64,000 nucleotides of DNA from Legionella sheltonii (GCF_026191355.1 NZ_JAPHOQ010000003.1:62001-126000); one strand, 5' to 3'. Positions 53,401-61,852 are shown, counted from the first letter of the stretch. Translations and numbers: made by a program. The notes: generated from the letters alone by a model not told the origin.

Positions 53401-56158
53401 AGCACCGGGTAAAAAAGAGTGTCGTGTAGATGACATTCTCCATATGGTGCAAAAGATATTAAAAGCCGATGATGATAGTTTATCGAGAAGCCATAATTGG
53501 TTCGAAGCCGGCATGGATTCGATAATGGCAACCCAATTGGTTCATCAAGTGAATAAAAAATACAAAGACAATATTGTCTCTGTTAAAGATGTATTTCAGT
53601 ATGCCTCAGCTGAAGAACTGGCCACACAAATTCAAGCAAGGTTAACTGATTACATAGCACAAGAAAACACTTTTCCTACAGCGAACACCATTCCTCTGTC
53701 ATTACAGCAGCAAGAGGTATGGAATTTTCTTAATCGTTGTCAAGATAAAAGGGCATACCAAATTCCTATGGAAATAAAGATAGAGGGAACTTTATCCCGA
53801 GAAAAATTTGAGTATGCTTTAAAACAGACAATGCAGCGTCATGATATTTTCCGATATGGTTTCCACAAAATTTTGCATCAGGTTAACCAACATATTCATC
53901 AGGATGTAGCGGTTTGTCTCGAATATAGTGATAATTATGATGCAGGGGAGGTAGCTGAATTTTTGCTTACTCCCATAGATTTGAAGCAGCCACCACTGAT
54001 ACGCAACCGACTCATTCGTGTTAATGAGCAAGAACATCGCTGGCTGATTGTTTTTCATCATTTGATTTGTGATGGTAATACAGTAACTTCTTTCATTCAG
54101 GAAGTGATGTCACATTATGATGATCAGCAGTTCGAAGAAAAACCTCCGCAATATAGTGATTATGTGTATTGGCAATGGAATAATGTCCTGGATTTACTTG
54201 ATGGCAGTCTAAAAGATTATTGGCTGAATTATTTAAAAGATATTCCTTTGAGTGTTCCCTTTGTCTGTGTCACCCATTGTCCTATGGAGGCCCGGGTTAT
54301 TTCAGCCAGTATACCTCTTGAGAATCTAAATGAGACATTGGAAATTCTTGAAAAAAACAAACTTTCCTTAAGTAACTTCATACTTGCTCATTTATTTGAT
54401 TTACTCCTTAAGTCTTTTAAGAGAGAAAAGCAAGGTATTGTAGTATTTTTTTCAGGCCGAGAAGATGGCAATTTTACTTCAGTATTCGGTGATACCTCTA
54501 GTGATGTGGTCATAGTTTCGCATCAATGCGAGGATATTTTACAGCATGCGCAGGCACTACAAGAGCAAATTTTATCACGAGTCGATAAGCAATATTTACG
54601 CATGCCTATGCTCCCGGAAAACGGCCTTGAGTATCCAGAAATTTCTTTTGATTTTCAGCGCGGTGTTCAAATACGAGTGACCAGTTCACAACTTAAGGTT
54701 ACTGCTGCAAAAAGTGGTAATGTGCAAAATTATTTGTGGGGAGAAATGCCTAGGCTTTTGTCTTTTAAAGCATTGCTTGAACCCTCAGAACTGAAGTTAG
54801 CGTTAAAATACCGCGCAGATAAAATAAGAGATAATCTAGCCCAGGCCTTATTAATGCAATGGATGACCCTGATCAGCAACTGCATTCAGAAAAAAAATCA
54901 AAAAATTAATGCGCAAAAAGCTAATTTAACCGTCATGAATGCTTCTATTTTACAACAAAATTTATGGCAGTTATTAAAATCGCATCCCAATGGCATGCCT
55001 TATTTTATTCCCCTTATTAAAGAGTTAGAGAAGGATGTTGATTTAGCACGATTAGATAAAGCGATGCGCATTTGCATTAGTAAGCACCCAGCCTTGAGAA
55101 GCTATTTTACCCCTAAAGAAGAAAAGCTTGAGCTCATTCTCACTAGAAAAGAGGCGCACTTACCTTTAAAGCAAGTAAAAACAAATAAGCTCTATCAAAC
55201 GCTGGGTGAATTATTGCTAGAGCCTATTGCTATAGATAGTCCTCCCTTATTACGGTGGTATCTTGTTTTATCTGCAGAAGAAAAGCCCATTTTATTAATT
55301 AGAATTCATCATCTGGTTTGTGACGGTTTGTCTGCAGAGATTTTTTTTCAGGAACTCGAACACTATTATTTACACTGTGATGAAACAAGCATCATTGAGC
55401 AGGACTCAAGCTATTTAAATCATATTGCTGCAGATTATAAAAATTATGAATTAAGACTCAATGATTACACGGATTATTTGGCCTCAGCAAGCCTTACCAG
55501 GAAGCAAGATACGTTTTTAGTAAAAGAGACTTATTATGGTGGTGTGGTTTATCAGCAGGTAATGGAAATTTATTCCAAGAGAATAGCTGATTTTTGTCAT
55601 ACCAATAAAATATCTCTTTATACTTTTTATCTCCATCTTTTCTGTGCGAGTATTGCCCAGTATTGGGGTAATAAAGAAGTATATATCAGTATTGTAAAAT
55701 CGAATCGTACACATTTGGAGCATCATAATATATTGGGTTATTATGCTGATAACATTCCTTTGTTAGTTTCCATTAACGATGACCCTCTTATCTCTCAATT
55801 ACAGGCTTTGCAAATAAAGATAGTAGAGTTAGTTTCCCGTTTTGAATTTCCATTTTTACTGCAGGATATGACACGAATTAACTACAAACAGCCTCAGTTT
55901 ATTTTCAATCAGTATTCTTTAATCGATGCCCTGAAATTTAAGTCTGCAGATCATGTGTTTGAGACAATAATTCAGGAAACCAAACAAGTCGCTCTGTGGA
56001 ATTATTCGAATCCGGAGCGATGTAATTTAATGGTAAGAAGTAGTTCTCAAGGAGACATTCTAGGTTTAATTTATAATCCCATGTTGGTGACTGAGAAAGA
56101 AGCTCAAACAATAATGGACATGATGATAAGTGAGCTGATCGCTAGGATAAAAAGCTAG
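47408..56158 (+). CDS. Hybrid fatty-acyl-AMP ligase / polyketide synthase / NRPS megasynthase
   Basis: A single 2916-residue polypeptide. Visible domains: FAAL (about 1-590; TSGSTGSPKG near 171, GRVKDLIIINGRNIYPQDVE near 455); ACP1 (attachment Ser628 in FGLTSIK); KS (about 680-1100; Cys856 in DTACSSS, His991 in EAHGTG, His1029 in GHLEAA); AT (Ser1290 in GHSLGE, HAFH at 1389-1392, a malonyl-type motif); KR (TGACGDIG near 1752, Tyr1894); ACP2 (Ser2038 in GMDSIM); and two condensation domains (HHLICDG at 2217-2223 and HHLVCDG at 2634-2640). There is no NRPS adenylation domain and no terminal thioesterase. I infer loading of a fatty acid, one malonyl extension and ketoreduction, then condensation with an acceptor of unknown kind. 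Ribosome site AAGAAGG. Confidence 0.93.
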   Translation: MTIELILTKILHYAEVQPEKIALKFFEGDYLSEKQLNYRELKEKIIAYSQVITSYSFTKQKSARQHPILLIFDSSLDYIVSFLATLHSGNIAVTAYPPRQTRHLERLLKIIEDSQVEMILTTAKVKNYCDTNHFMFPNADLICVDMLDVENSFIASPSIAQPDDIAFLQYTSGSTGSPKGVIVTHRNLHANLNLLVEYLGESSINTCVSWLPIFHDMGLIGNTLLPLYRGGTCAFMAPLTFLKNPLFWLQKISEEKGSYTMAPNFAYDLSIDALEKNASLYQGLDFSSVCHLVNGAEPVKPNTVRRIEEKLKTYNLAPGTMKTGYGMAETTLVISLYNQNPENRFLFVDKEKLSDGRVRPHSIQGEAVELVRCGKVSNHYSLKIVDPTTRKELPTQVVGELWLQATSVAAGYYRNSEKTAEVFNAFTAGGDGPFLRTGDLAFIDEQNYLVICGRVKDLIIINGRNIYPQDVELACYQADSNLIQNGAAAFSIAGTSSEECVVVAEVNRHLEAARYSEILNKIKKAVFEATDVVLYDILLIPPRKILKTTSGKIQRSACKHAYSEGQFDYLARLLLPEKFEEEKTNPTVTIEDNKEIVSWLKQWIANNSSVCFHDIDEQRAFAEFGLTSIKLVTMVNELEQFIQQPLDPWLAWEYSTIFALSQHIVKKNKEESRLLEKDYEPIAVIGMDCRIPGSHQTLENVDEFWKFLQGQEDSIRPIPKDRWDNRQFYDADPQKKGMMYSTAGSFLTEIKRFDTKFFNIAPREAEYLDPQQRLALMVSWHALEDAGIVPADLSGTHTGIYLGISTHDYDALIQKHVPLEEITTYQATGTSFSTSAGRIAYFLGTHGPCMAIDTACSSSLVSIHQACRALQDGECDLALAGGVNVILSPETNIIFCKTGMLSPKNRCSTFDSEADGYVRGEGCGMVVLKRLKDALRDQNKIYAVVRSSVVNQDGASNGLTAPNLQAQVQVMQDAIKLAHLTPEQITHIEAHGTGTSLGDPIEWESIRRAYALARKTPLYITSLKTRIGHLEAAAGIASFIKTVLAIKYGQIPSHLHLKQFNPKITPQETMHVPTQCQTWQMSERYAGVSSFGFSGTNAHIILENARFSAPQIEQETYPYHLWVVSAREEIALKNYLETYRQYSKNAPVDFAAMCQQVISQRTHFAYRAFIVAKDRSEWQMSLEQGEWQQGEVSDNNKLVWLFTGQGCLQPQMAAQLYKTLPLFKLIVDHCCSIANPLLSYDLHEVLLNTPEHININHTRYAQPALFVYEYALAKWFLSLGIRPHALIGHSLGEYVAACVAEILSLEDALRLVCIRAELIASLPEEGAMLAVAVNSEKTENLLLDFPDLVIAVKNSPQQTVVSGPREAIEALKNYCAENNLRCTSIATSHAFHSPLMQPIVADFYKETQKVIYNQPKIALISNVTGLELNPEEINAQYWCEHLLKTVNFYQGLQTLMQQGINLYQEIGPKPVLTAQIQLLGDFTVLPSVLNAENPWPSLLQVLGVLYLRGWSIDWNALYLKAFFHKESLPKYPFAGKDYWLPAFSQQQNTSQGQWRKNLYQVQWEELNWQLSSISSTQKIAVMARTESKIELLNFLLKQHDITTVRIAREAQEATILAQLKDASHFIYCCEADEEEVISETIFLARITQLLIKNKVYKSFIFLNANSSVVGTALLALLKSIKQEYPQWSVHYREGTLEETDKNWVNILLGESENDWILRYENQRYYSLNIVPLMPELILGNKVIYPDNTYLITGACGDIGQVLIEELLQQGVKTIVAVGRRKKPGIWSPVIQSYLKHDAQIHYYCCNIAEANEVERLIGAIKKQLPPLASVIHAAGVTIDKPWLAMQETDIRLILEGKALGAFNLHRATASCELKEFICISSIAGVLGSQGQAAYATANAFLDALTDLRQQQGKPSLNWILGPVKNTGLFKKNEESLTSYLASLGIAPITQEVIRAVVKEKVGINKVIVANFLNDNASATHEEAMHTQTSSNGAANITPAPGKKECRVDDILHMVQKILKADDDSLSRSHNWFEAGMDSIMATQLVHQVNKKYKDNIVSVKDVFQYASAEELATQIQARLTDYIAQENTFPTANTIPLSLQQQEVWNFLNRCQDKRAYQIPMEIKIEGTLSREKFEYALKQTMQRHDIFRYGFHKILHQVNQHIHQDVAVCLEYSDNYDAGEVAEFLLTPIDLKQPPLIRNRLIRVNEQEHRWLIVFHHLICDGNTVTSFIQEVMSHYDDQQFEEKPPQYSDYVYWQWNNVLDLLDGSLKDYWLNYLKDIPLSVPFVCVTHCPMEARVISASIPLENLNETLEILEKNKLSLSNFILAHLFDLLLKSFKREKQGIVVFFSGREDGNFTSVFGDTSSDVVIVSHQCEDILQHAQALQEQILSRVDKQYLRMPMLPENGLEYPEISFDFQRGVQIRVTSSQLKVTAAKSGNVQNYLWGEMPRLLSFKALLEPSELKLALKYRADKIRDNLAQALLMQWMTLISNCIQKKNQKINAQKANLTVMNASILQQNLWQLLKSHPNGMPYFIPLIKELEKDVDLARLDKAMRICISKHPALRSYFTPKEEKLELILTRKEAHLPLKQVKTNKLYQTLGELLLEPIAIDSPPLLRWYLVLSAEEKPILLIRIHHLVCDGLSAEIFFQELEHYYLHCDETSIIEQDSSYLNHIAADYKNYELRLNDYTDYLASASLTRKQDTFLVKETYYGGVVYQQVMEIYSKRIADFCHTNKISLYTFYLHLFCASIAQYWGNKEVYISIVKSNRTHLEHHNILGYYADNIPLLVSINDDPLISQLQALQIKIVELVSRFEFPFLLQDMTRINYKQPQFIFNQYSLIDALKFKSADHVFETIIQETKQVALWNYSNPERCNLMVRSSSQGDILGLIYNPMLVTEKEAQTIMDMMISELIARIKS

Positions 56159-56775
56159 TTAAATCTGCGATAGTAAGGATGAGTCGCATAATTTAAGATT
56201 TCCTTATCCCCATTACTGTCGCCATAAGCATAAAGTGTTTTGGGGTTATTGATGCACTCTAGTACACGTCTTAATTTTTCTTGGCCGTTACAGCTTTTAC
56301 CTCGTAACTTACCTGTAGCCTTACCTTGAGGGTCAAAATCAATTTGTGTAGAGACGATATGATCAAAGCCATTTTGCTTTCCCCAATAATCTACATAAAG
56401 GTTATAAGCAGACGTAGCTAAAATGCAATGATGACCTCGTTCTTTATGCCATTTTAACCGTTGTATTGCCGAGTCTTTAATTAATTGCGGCAATATCGAA
56501 TCGACAAAATTTTCTCCGCTTTGATAGAGAAATTCTTGTGATAAATCTTTTAAAAAATGTGTTGCAATAATGTTGTTTAAACCATCGACATCGATTAAGT
56601 GAAGTTTATAGGCTAGTGCATGAGGGACTTTGGGTAAAAATTTCCAGAAAAAGTGTTTTTCCTCAATAAATCTTAAAAAGGGAATGGTGGTATTCTTGTA
56701 CGTTATGGTGCCATCAAAATCAAAAATGGCTACAGTGTCCACATGATTTATTTGATTATTTTCGTAAGGCGTCAT
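56155..56775 (-). CDS. HAD-superfamily phosphatase (subfamily IB)
   Basis: The 206-residue protein has DFDGTITYKNT as motif I (nucleophile and acid-base Asp), LATSAYNLYV as motif II and YGDSNGDKEIL as motif III. It resembles phosphoserine-phosphatase-like and lipid-phosphate HAD-IB enzymes such as YfhB. The gene converges on the hybrid synthase: the last four bases are shared as CTAG, which is the end of both genes. A role in the pathway is possible only by position. Substrate unknown. Confidence 0.85.
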   Translation of the reverse strand: MTPYENNQINHVDTVAIFDFDGTITYKNTTIPFLRFIEEKHFFWKFLPKVPHALAYKLHLIDVDGLNNIIATHFLKDLSQEFLYQSGENFVDSILPQLIKDSAIQRLKWHKERGHHCILATSAYNLYVDYWGKQNGFDHIVSTQIDFDPQGKATGKLRGKSCNGQEKLRRVLECINNPKTLYAYGDSNGDKEILNYATHPYYRRFN

Positions 56776-57221
56776 ATGTATCGAAAAACATGAGAGTTAT
56801 TTATTATTAAGTTTAGTAAACTTTATGAAGTTCAATAAAAAGAACCCTTATAAACTTTAAAATAGATTCATCTTTCGTACTCACTTAGTCAAAACAAACA
56901 CCGTTCTCATCGAATTTGTAATCCAAACTCAGCATTGCAGGAATTATTTTTAGCCTGTCGTCCATGTTATTTGATGCATTATAGATTTTATGTTGTTGTA
57001 ATTAACTCAAGTCAACATAAATCAAACCATTAAAAGTTGCTGAAATGCAAATATTTCGGTAAGCAAGTAGGTTGGTTCATTTTTGATCTAACAATTTTAA
57101 AGTGATTCGCTGAATAAAAAAATGTCCAATAAATTGACCTTATGAAGAGTGGAGGTGCCAGCTGATTATTTTTTTCCTGCTATAATTTTAGTAGCACTGC
57201 TGTTTTTAGTGAGTCCAAGCT
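56776..57221 (+). promoter_or_regulatory. Intergenic region with extended -10 promoter
   Basis: This 446-base AT-rich region divides the HAD gene from the candidate effector. At its right end TGCTATAAT (about 57178-57186) is a strong extended -10 box about 35 bases before the start. I saw no convincing -35 and no PmrA- or CpxR-like direct repeat. The left part holds nothing I can name. Confidence 0.55.
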
Positions 57222-58322
57222 ATGGATTACAACGATTTTAAAGATTGGTTTGAAGCAGTTAAAAAAGCCAATCCTAATTATAAAGAATTAGATAAATTCA
57301 ATGATATGTTTGACTTAGCAAAGGTTCCATCTTCTGACCTGATTGATGAATTCCTCCAATTCTTGTTACAGGAGTTAGCGCCAGACGTTCTTGATAAGCG
57401 AGTTACAATTCCAGAAAATTTAGCTAAACCGAGTAAGGTCGCTATTGAATTTGGAGTTGGAGGTCATTTTTTAGCGACAATGAAAGAGGCAAGAGATGAG
57501 GCACGAAATGCACGAATCGCACGAGAACAAGACATAAAAACAACCGGCAACATTGAATATCAAATTAGAATCATTTATGAAAACAGGAAGAAGGCTCTTG
57601 AGCAGCAGGAGCAGTTGATGCATAAAGCTTTTATAGAACACGCAGCTTCAAAATTACCCTCAGCAGGAACGAAAATCGAATTAACTCAAGAAGTATTAAA
57701 TCCTAAACAACCTATTAGACCATTTACTGACGCCTTCATGCATAGACAACAATTCGTAAACTTTGTTGATCAATATGGCTTTAGATTTGATCAGAGTAAA
57801 GAGGTCAGCCGACCTGATTTTACTTTATCGGAACACACAGTAGCCGAAAAAAAGGAATACACTTTCAAAGAAGTCAAAGTAGACGATATTATTAATTTCT
57901 CAATGAATCTAGCTGAAAAAAGCGAGGGATATAAAAGTGCTTTTGAAACATTCCAGAACGTGCAAATGGATGATTTAAAAAAACAGTGTGTGGTTGGTAC
58001 TTTACAAGACATTAAAGCATTAATTGAAACCAGTGAATGGCCACTAGGAAAATGGGGAAGCAGTAAAAAAATATATGTAAATGGAGAGCCAAAAGAAATT
58101 CCTAATAATCTGTATAAAATCCATGAAAAGATTGGCGATGTTAATCTGGAAAAAGTCGATCACAAAGAGGCATTGAAGATATTAGAGGACGTTATGGAAA
58201 TAGCACATGCTGCAAAAACAGATAGACCATTTTTCGCCCCAAAATATAGAAAGCGCGATGAAAAGGTACAAAAGGCATATGAAGTTATTGATGAGGAAGC
58301 TAGTAATTTATTGAAAAAATAG
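57222..58322 (+). CDS. Hypothetical protein, Dot/Icm effector candidate
   Basis: The 366-residue protein is soluble and charged, with no signal peptide. A helical, Arg/Glu-rich stretch (about residues 90-150, KEARDEARNARIAREQ) probably forms a coiled coil. A middle region is followed by a Lys-rich C-terminal helix. The last residues (EVIDEEASNLLKK) carry acidic residues near a hydrophobic end, resembling the E-block of Dot/Icm substrates. No known family was recognised. It is a single gene with its own strong promoter. Start at ATG 57222; the GTGAG upstream is a weak ribosome site. Confidence 0.6.
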   Translation: MDYNDFKDWFEAVKKANPNYKELDKFNDMFDLAKVPSSDLIDEFLQFLLQELAPDVLDKRVTIPENLAKPSKVAIEFGVGGHFLATMKEARDEARNARIAREQDIKTTGNIEYQIRIIYENRKKALEQQEQLMHKAFIEHAASKLPSAGTKIELTQEVLNPKQPIRPFTDAFMHRQQFVNFVDQYGFRFDQSKEVSRPDFTLSEHTVAEKKEYTFKEVKVDDIINFSMNLAEKSEGYKSAFETFQNVQMDDLKKQCVVGTLQDIKALIETSEWPLGKWGSSKKIYVNGEPKEIPNNLYKIHEKIGDVNLEKVDHKEALKILEDVMEIAHAAKTDRPFFAPKYRKRDEKVQKAYEVIDEEASNLLKK

Positions 58323-58570
58323 TAAAGCCTGGTAATTATTTTTGATACACGGACTTATCACCGTATGGATTGATTACAAGAAGTGGTAATTTTCAGCTTA
58401 TTTCTTATTTATTTATATGATTCGGCCTAAAATATTCCTAATTCTTTGTAGGGGCTCGAACGTAAAAAGCTTCGTAAAAATCCACAAAGCCTATCAAACT
58501 AAACTATACTTAGCATGCATAATTGTGCATTTAATGTGCTTATTGATTGAATAATTACAAGGAGCGGTAT

Positions 58571-58765
58571 ATGTTATCAAAAAATATTAAAAAAATTACG
58601 ATGATTATTGTTATGAGCGGTTTTATTTCTAACTCTTTTGCTTGGGGATATCACCGAAGTTATACCGTCTGTCGTGGAGGCAATTGTCACCATACGAGTG
58701 TGAATAAAGGTTGCTTTAACGGTCATTGTGGTACCACACGCTATGGATCTACCTGGCATAGATAA
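58571..58765 (+). CDS. Small secreted Cys/His-rich protein
   Basis: The 64-residue protein starts at ATG 58571 after an AAGGAGCG site; earlier in-frame starts lack one. A signal peptide (MLSKNIKKITMIIVMSGFISNSFA) is followed by about 40 residues with four Cys (CRGGNC, GCFNGHC) and several His (YHRS, NCHHTS, TWHR). Two disulfides or a metal site are possible. The protein is probably periplasmic or secreted. No family was recognised. A terminator follows. Confidence 0.65.
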   Translation: MLSKNIKKITMIIVMSGFISNSFAWGYHRSYTVCRGGNCHHTSVNKGCFNGHCGTTRYGSTWHR

Positions 58766-58777
58766 TTATAACAAGCT

Positions 58778-58804
58778 GGTTGGATCCTTTTGATCCAACC
58801 TTTT
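58778..58804 (+). terminator. Rho-independent terminator after the small secreted protein
   Basis: A 9-base-pair stem (ggttggatc / gatccaacc) with a five-base loop is followed by TTTT. It ends the plus-strand transcript and lies right at the 3' end of the convergent chemoreceptor gene. Confidence 0.8.
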
Positions 58805-60665
58805 AAACTTTATACACATCCACATCATCTTTGAGCTGCTTGGCAATCTCGTCCAAATGATGAATAAATGTCATCATTTCTTTGATGCCGCTCGAAAAAG
58901 TGGAGGTTGTGCGATTAATTTCATTCATGCTTTCAACGATTTGCTCGATTCCGACTGCTTCTTGACGAATGGCTACCTCAATGTGTTGACTTGCTATGGA
59001 GGCATCATTAATCATTTGGCTCAGTGTTTGAATGATTTTACCTGCATTCTCAATCAATTTTGCTCCTGAATCCAATGTTTTAGTCCCTTCTTCGGTAACA
59101 ATGACTGCTTTTTCAGTAGCGCGACGAATGTCCTCAAGAATTTTTTGTACTTGTACTGTTGATTGTTCCGATTGTTCGGCTAGATTTCTTACTTCTTTAG
59201 CTACTGCTGCAAAACCTTTTCCTGATTCCCCAGCTTTTGATGCTTCAATTGCAGCATTCAATGCCAACATCTTTGATTGTTGTGCCAGAGTATTGACCAC
59301 TGAGGTGATGTCACCGATTTGTTGGGTGTGGTTGTCTAAATCAAGTATGGTTTGGGCAATGAGCTTCATTTTTTCTTCTGAAGCTCTAATACCCAGAATG
59401 CTTTGTTCTACAGACTGTGTACCTAATTTCCCTTGCTCATAAGTATTCTTAGCTACTTCTCGCAGCGTTTGAGCTTTTTCCATGGTTTGTTTTGAGCTTT
59501 TATCCATTTCTTCCAGTGAAGCACTGATTTCATTAATAGCGGATGCTTGTGAGGTAATACCTTCTGCTTGTTCCTCTGCAGAAGTAATCACCGTGTTCAC
59601 CATAGTGACTATGTTCGTACTCACTTCGGTAATATTTCTAGTAATGGATGCCAAACCTTCGGTCATTGAATTTAAATCACGGCCTAAATCGTGCAATATG
59701 TCTTCTTTATCGAGTTTAAGTCGCTCTTGAAGATCTCCTGCAGCAACTTTGCTGCTGAATTCGCTAAATTTTTTTGATGAATTGACTAGTTGTTCATATA
59801 ATTCTCGAGTTTCCACTTCTTTCGCACGTAGAGCCGCATCATTTGCTGCAATTGCTTCTTGCATGGCCTTAAGTGCTATAAACAATTTCCCTAGCCTACC
59901 TGTTGAGCGAAGTTGAATTGGAATATTACGCTCACCCGCAGCAATTCGTTTCGCAATATCAATCGCAAAACCCACGGCGCCTAATATCGATTTTTGGGTC
60001 ACATAAGGGACAATAAGAGTTAAAGCAATGGCTAAAACAAGTAATCCATAAGCCGATTTTTTTAAAGAAGTTAGGCTTTCATTTATTCTAGTTGTACTTT
60101 TGTCAATTTCTGATGATATTTCATTAAAAAAACCTCCTATTCTTTTTCCTGCATCAGAAGAATAGGGACCATCAATAATATCAATCATTGCATTTTGAAT
60201 TTCTTTTGTATTATTTCTACTATTTTCTACATTATTGGGATCATTAGGATCTCTAGGGGCATTGATTATTTTTGCTTGGATTTCATAGAGAGGCCCATAC
60301 AAGTTTTGAAGTTTGTCCCATTTTTTCTGTAACTCCGTATTATCCAGCTCGGTGGAGTTCATAATCTGATTCCATAGATTTCGGGTTTCATTAATTTCTC
60401 TCCATATCCGCGCAAAAGCGTCTTTATCCTGTGGATCTCCCGTCATTGCCCAATGTTCAAGAATATCTTGGGCTTGATAAATTTGGGTATCAAGAATTTG
60501 GGGTAAACTTTCGCGATTAATTAATTGGCTCAATTGCATGACGCAATCTATTTTGGGGAGCAATAACATAATTAATATCAATAAAGGCAAACAAAGTGTT
60601 GCAAAGCCAATAACTAATCGGCTACGGATAGAAAGAATAAAACCTTCTTTGGGAATCTTGTCCAT
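58803..60665 (-). CDS. Methyl-accepting chemotaxis protein
   Basis: The 620-residue inner-membrane receptor has TM1 near 15-33, a periplasmic helical sensor of about 170 residues (four-helix-bundle type), TM2 near 205-225, a HAMP segment, and a cytoplasmic methyl-accepting helical hairpin with the highly conserved tip LALNAAIEASKAGESGKGFA and KEVRNLAEQSEQS. It senses small ligands and controls CheA. No che gene is in the window. L. pneumophila itself lacks a classical chemotaxis system, while some other Legionella species have one. Ribosome site AGGAGTG. The ligand is unknown. Confidence 0.93.
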   Translation of the reverse strand: MDKIPKEGFILSIRSRLVIGFATLCLPLLILIMLLLPKIDCVMQLSQLINRESLPQILDTQIYQAQDILEHWAMTGDPQDKDAFARIWREINETRNLWNQIMNSTELDNTELQKKWDKLQNLYGPLYEIQAKIINAPRDPNDPNNVENSRNNTKEIQNAMIDIIDGPYSSDAGKRIGGFFNEISSEIDKSTTRINESLTSLKKSAYGLLVLAIALTLIVPYVTQKSILGAVGFAIDIAKRIAAGERNIPIQLRSTGRLGKLFIALKAMQEAIAANDAALRAKEVETRELYEQLVNSSKKFSEFSSKVAAGDLQERLKLDKEDILHDLGRDLNSMTEGLASITRNITEVSTNIVTMVNTVITSAEEQAEGITSQASAINEISASLEEMDKSSKQTMEKAQTLREVAKNTYEQGKLGTQSVEQSILGIRASEEKMKLIAQTILDLDNHTQQIGDITSVVNTLAQQSKMLALNAAIEASKAGESGKGFAAVAKEVRNLAEQSEQSTVQVQKILEDIRRATEKAVIVTEEGTKTLDSGAKLIENAGKIIQTLSQMINDASIASQHIEVAIRQEAVGIEQIVESMNEINRTTSTFSSGIKEMMTFIHHLDEIAKQLKDDVDVYKV

Positions 60666-61033
60666 ATCTCACTCCTATTTTCTATAATTCTAGATTTTTT
60701 TTACATAAATAGCTCTATTAAAAGTGATAGTTCCAATGTTTCGCTAATTTAAAAGTTTTGGAAAATCCATAGTGAGATTAGGGACATGCAAATTCGCTAA
60801 GTAAGTTATAATGGGTATAGGCTTTTTAATGAATTCTAAAATTTAATTGTACTCATTGTGCGAGAAAAACCAAAACAGCAAATCGCTTTCAGTCATTATG
60901 CTCTGAGCTATTGTCACTTTTTTGCATAGTTCATATTCTTAATAAATTCTTCACAAAAAGGTGACAATAACTCAGGTCAAAATGACCCACATAGATTCGA
61001 TATTCAGCGCACTCACCAATGAGTAACCGATTA
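60666..61033. other. Intergenic region with a long inverted repeat
   Basis: This 368-base stretch holds no gene. At 60904-60923 and 60955-60974 two 20-base arms (TGAG.TATTGTCAC and its complement) form an imperfect inverted repeat with a 31-base loop. Just next to it lies the smaller palindrome GGTCA-AAA-TGACC (60975-60987). The left part includes a TATAAT. Either element could be a terminator-like hairpin or a binding site. Confidence 0.55.
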
Positions 61034-61606
61034 TTAGCTGGGTAACCTTTTGGAGGTGCGTAGAGCAATTGCAATGATAATATAAGTCCAACCACTGACT
61101 ATCATATCAATCGCAATAAACATTCCAATGACCCATAATCCACTCATTGGCCAATGCATTAAAATTAGGATCCCGAGTATTAAGGAGGTTATTCCGGCAA
61201 AAAAGATCCACCCCCAGCCTGTGGTATGTCGTAATGAAATCGACATGAAAATACGAGTAACACCAATAACAATAAGTGTCCAAGCCAGTAAGGCAGTGAT
61301 AATAGTAGAGGCTAACAAGGGATCATATAAGATGATACAGGCTCCAATAAGATACAATATGCCAATACAAACTTTCCAAATCGCGCCTTCCCATTTTTTA
61401 TATTTAAATGCATCTGCAATGTGTGATAGTGCAGAAACCATGAGGAGTACTGCAAAAAAATACATGCTCACTATGGTTAATGCGATTTCCATACCTAAAC
61501 CAATAAACCCTAAGAGTAATAGCAGTATTCCAAAACCAAAGAGCCATCCTCGATGATGTTGCAAGAGTTCTGATTCGGGACGATGAATAACATGATTAGT
61601 AGCCAT
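61034..61606 (-). CDS. HdeD-family membrane protein
   Basis: The 190-residue protein is set to start at ATG 61606 (MATNHVIHRPESEL) because an AAAGGAAC site lies just before it; the frame runs 21 codons further. It has six hydrophobic helices in three pairs (FGFGILLLLLGFIGLGMEIAL, and so on), the pattern of HdeD proteins. HdeD in E. coli supports acid resistance at high cell density. Probably inner membrane. No hdeA or hdeB gene is nearby. Confidence 0.88.
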   Translation of the reverse strand: MATNHVIHRPESELLQHHRGWLFGFGILLLLLGFIGLGMEIALTIVSMYFFAVLLMVSALSHIADAFKYKKWEGAIWKVCIGILYLIGACIILYDPLLASTIITALLAWTLIVIGVTRIFMSISLRHTTGWGWIFFAGITSLILGILILMHWPMSGLWVIGMFIAIDMIVSGWTYIIIAIALRTSKRLPS

Positions 61607-61852
61607 ATCAGTTCCTTTTGATTGTCTAACTTTAATAATATAGCGTATTTTTAATATCGATGCCGCCAATTCTCTTGAATTCTCGAAGAAAATTTCACCT
61701 GTAAATTAGTCGGCTCTTTAACAATCGCTAAATTGAGTTCGAATGACGTTATTTTTCGGGGGTATTAAATGTGCGGCATACATCAAGTATACGCATATCG
61801 AAGTGCATAAAATCATGCTCTGCCTTCGACAATATCATTTGTAAACTAAGCC

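Noticed and set aside
58547..58570. Earlier start for the small secreted protein
   Set aside because: The AAGGAGCG site fits ATG 58571, which also gives a normal signal peptide.
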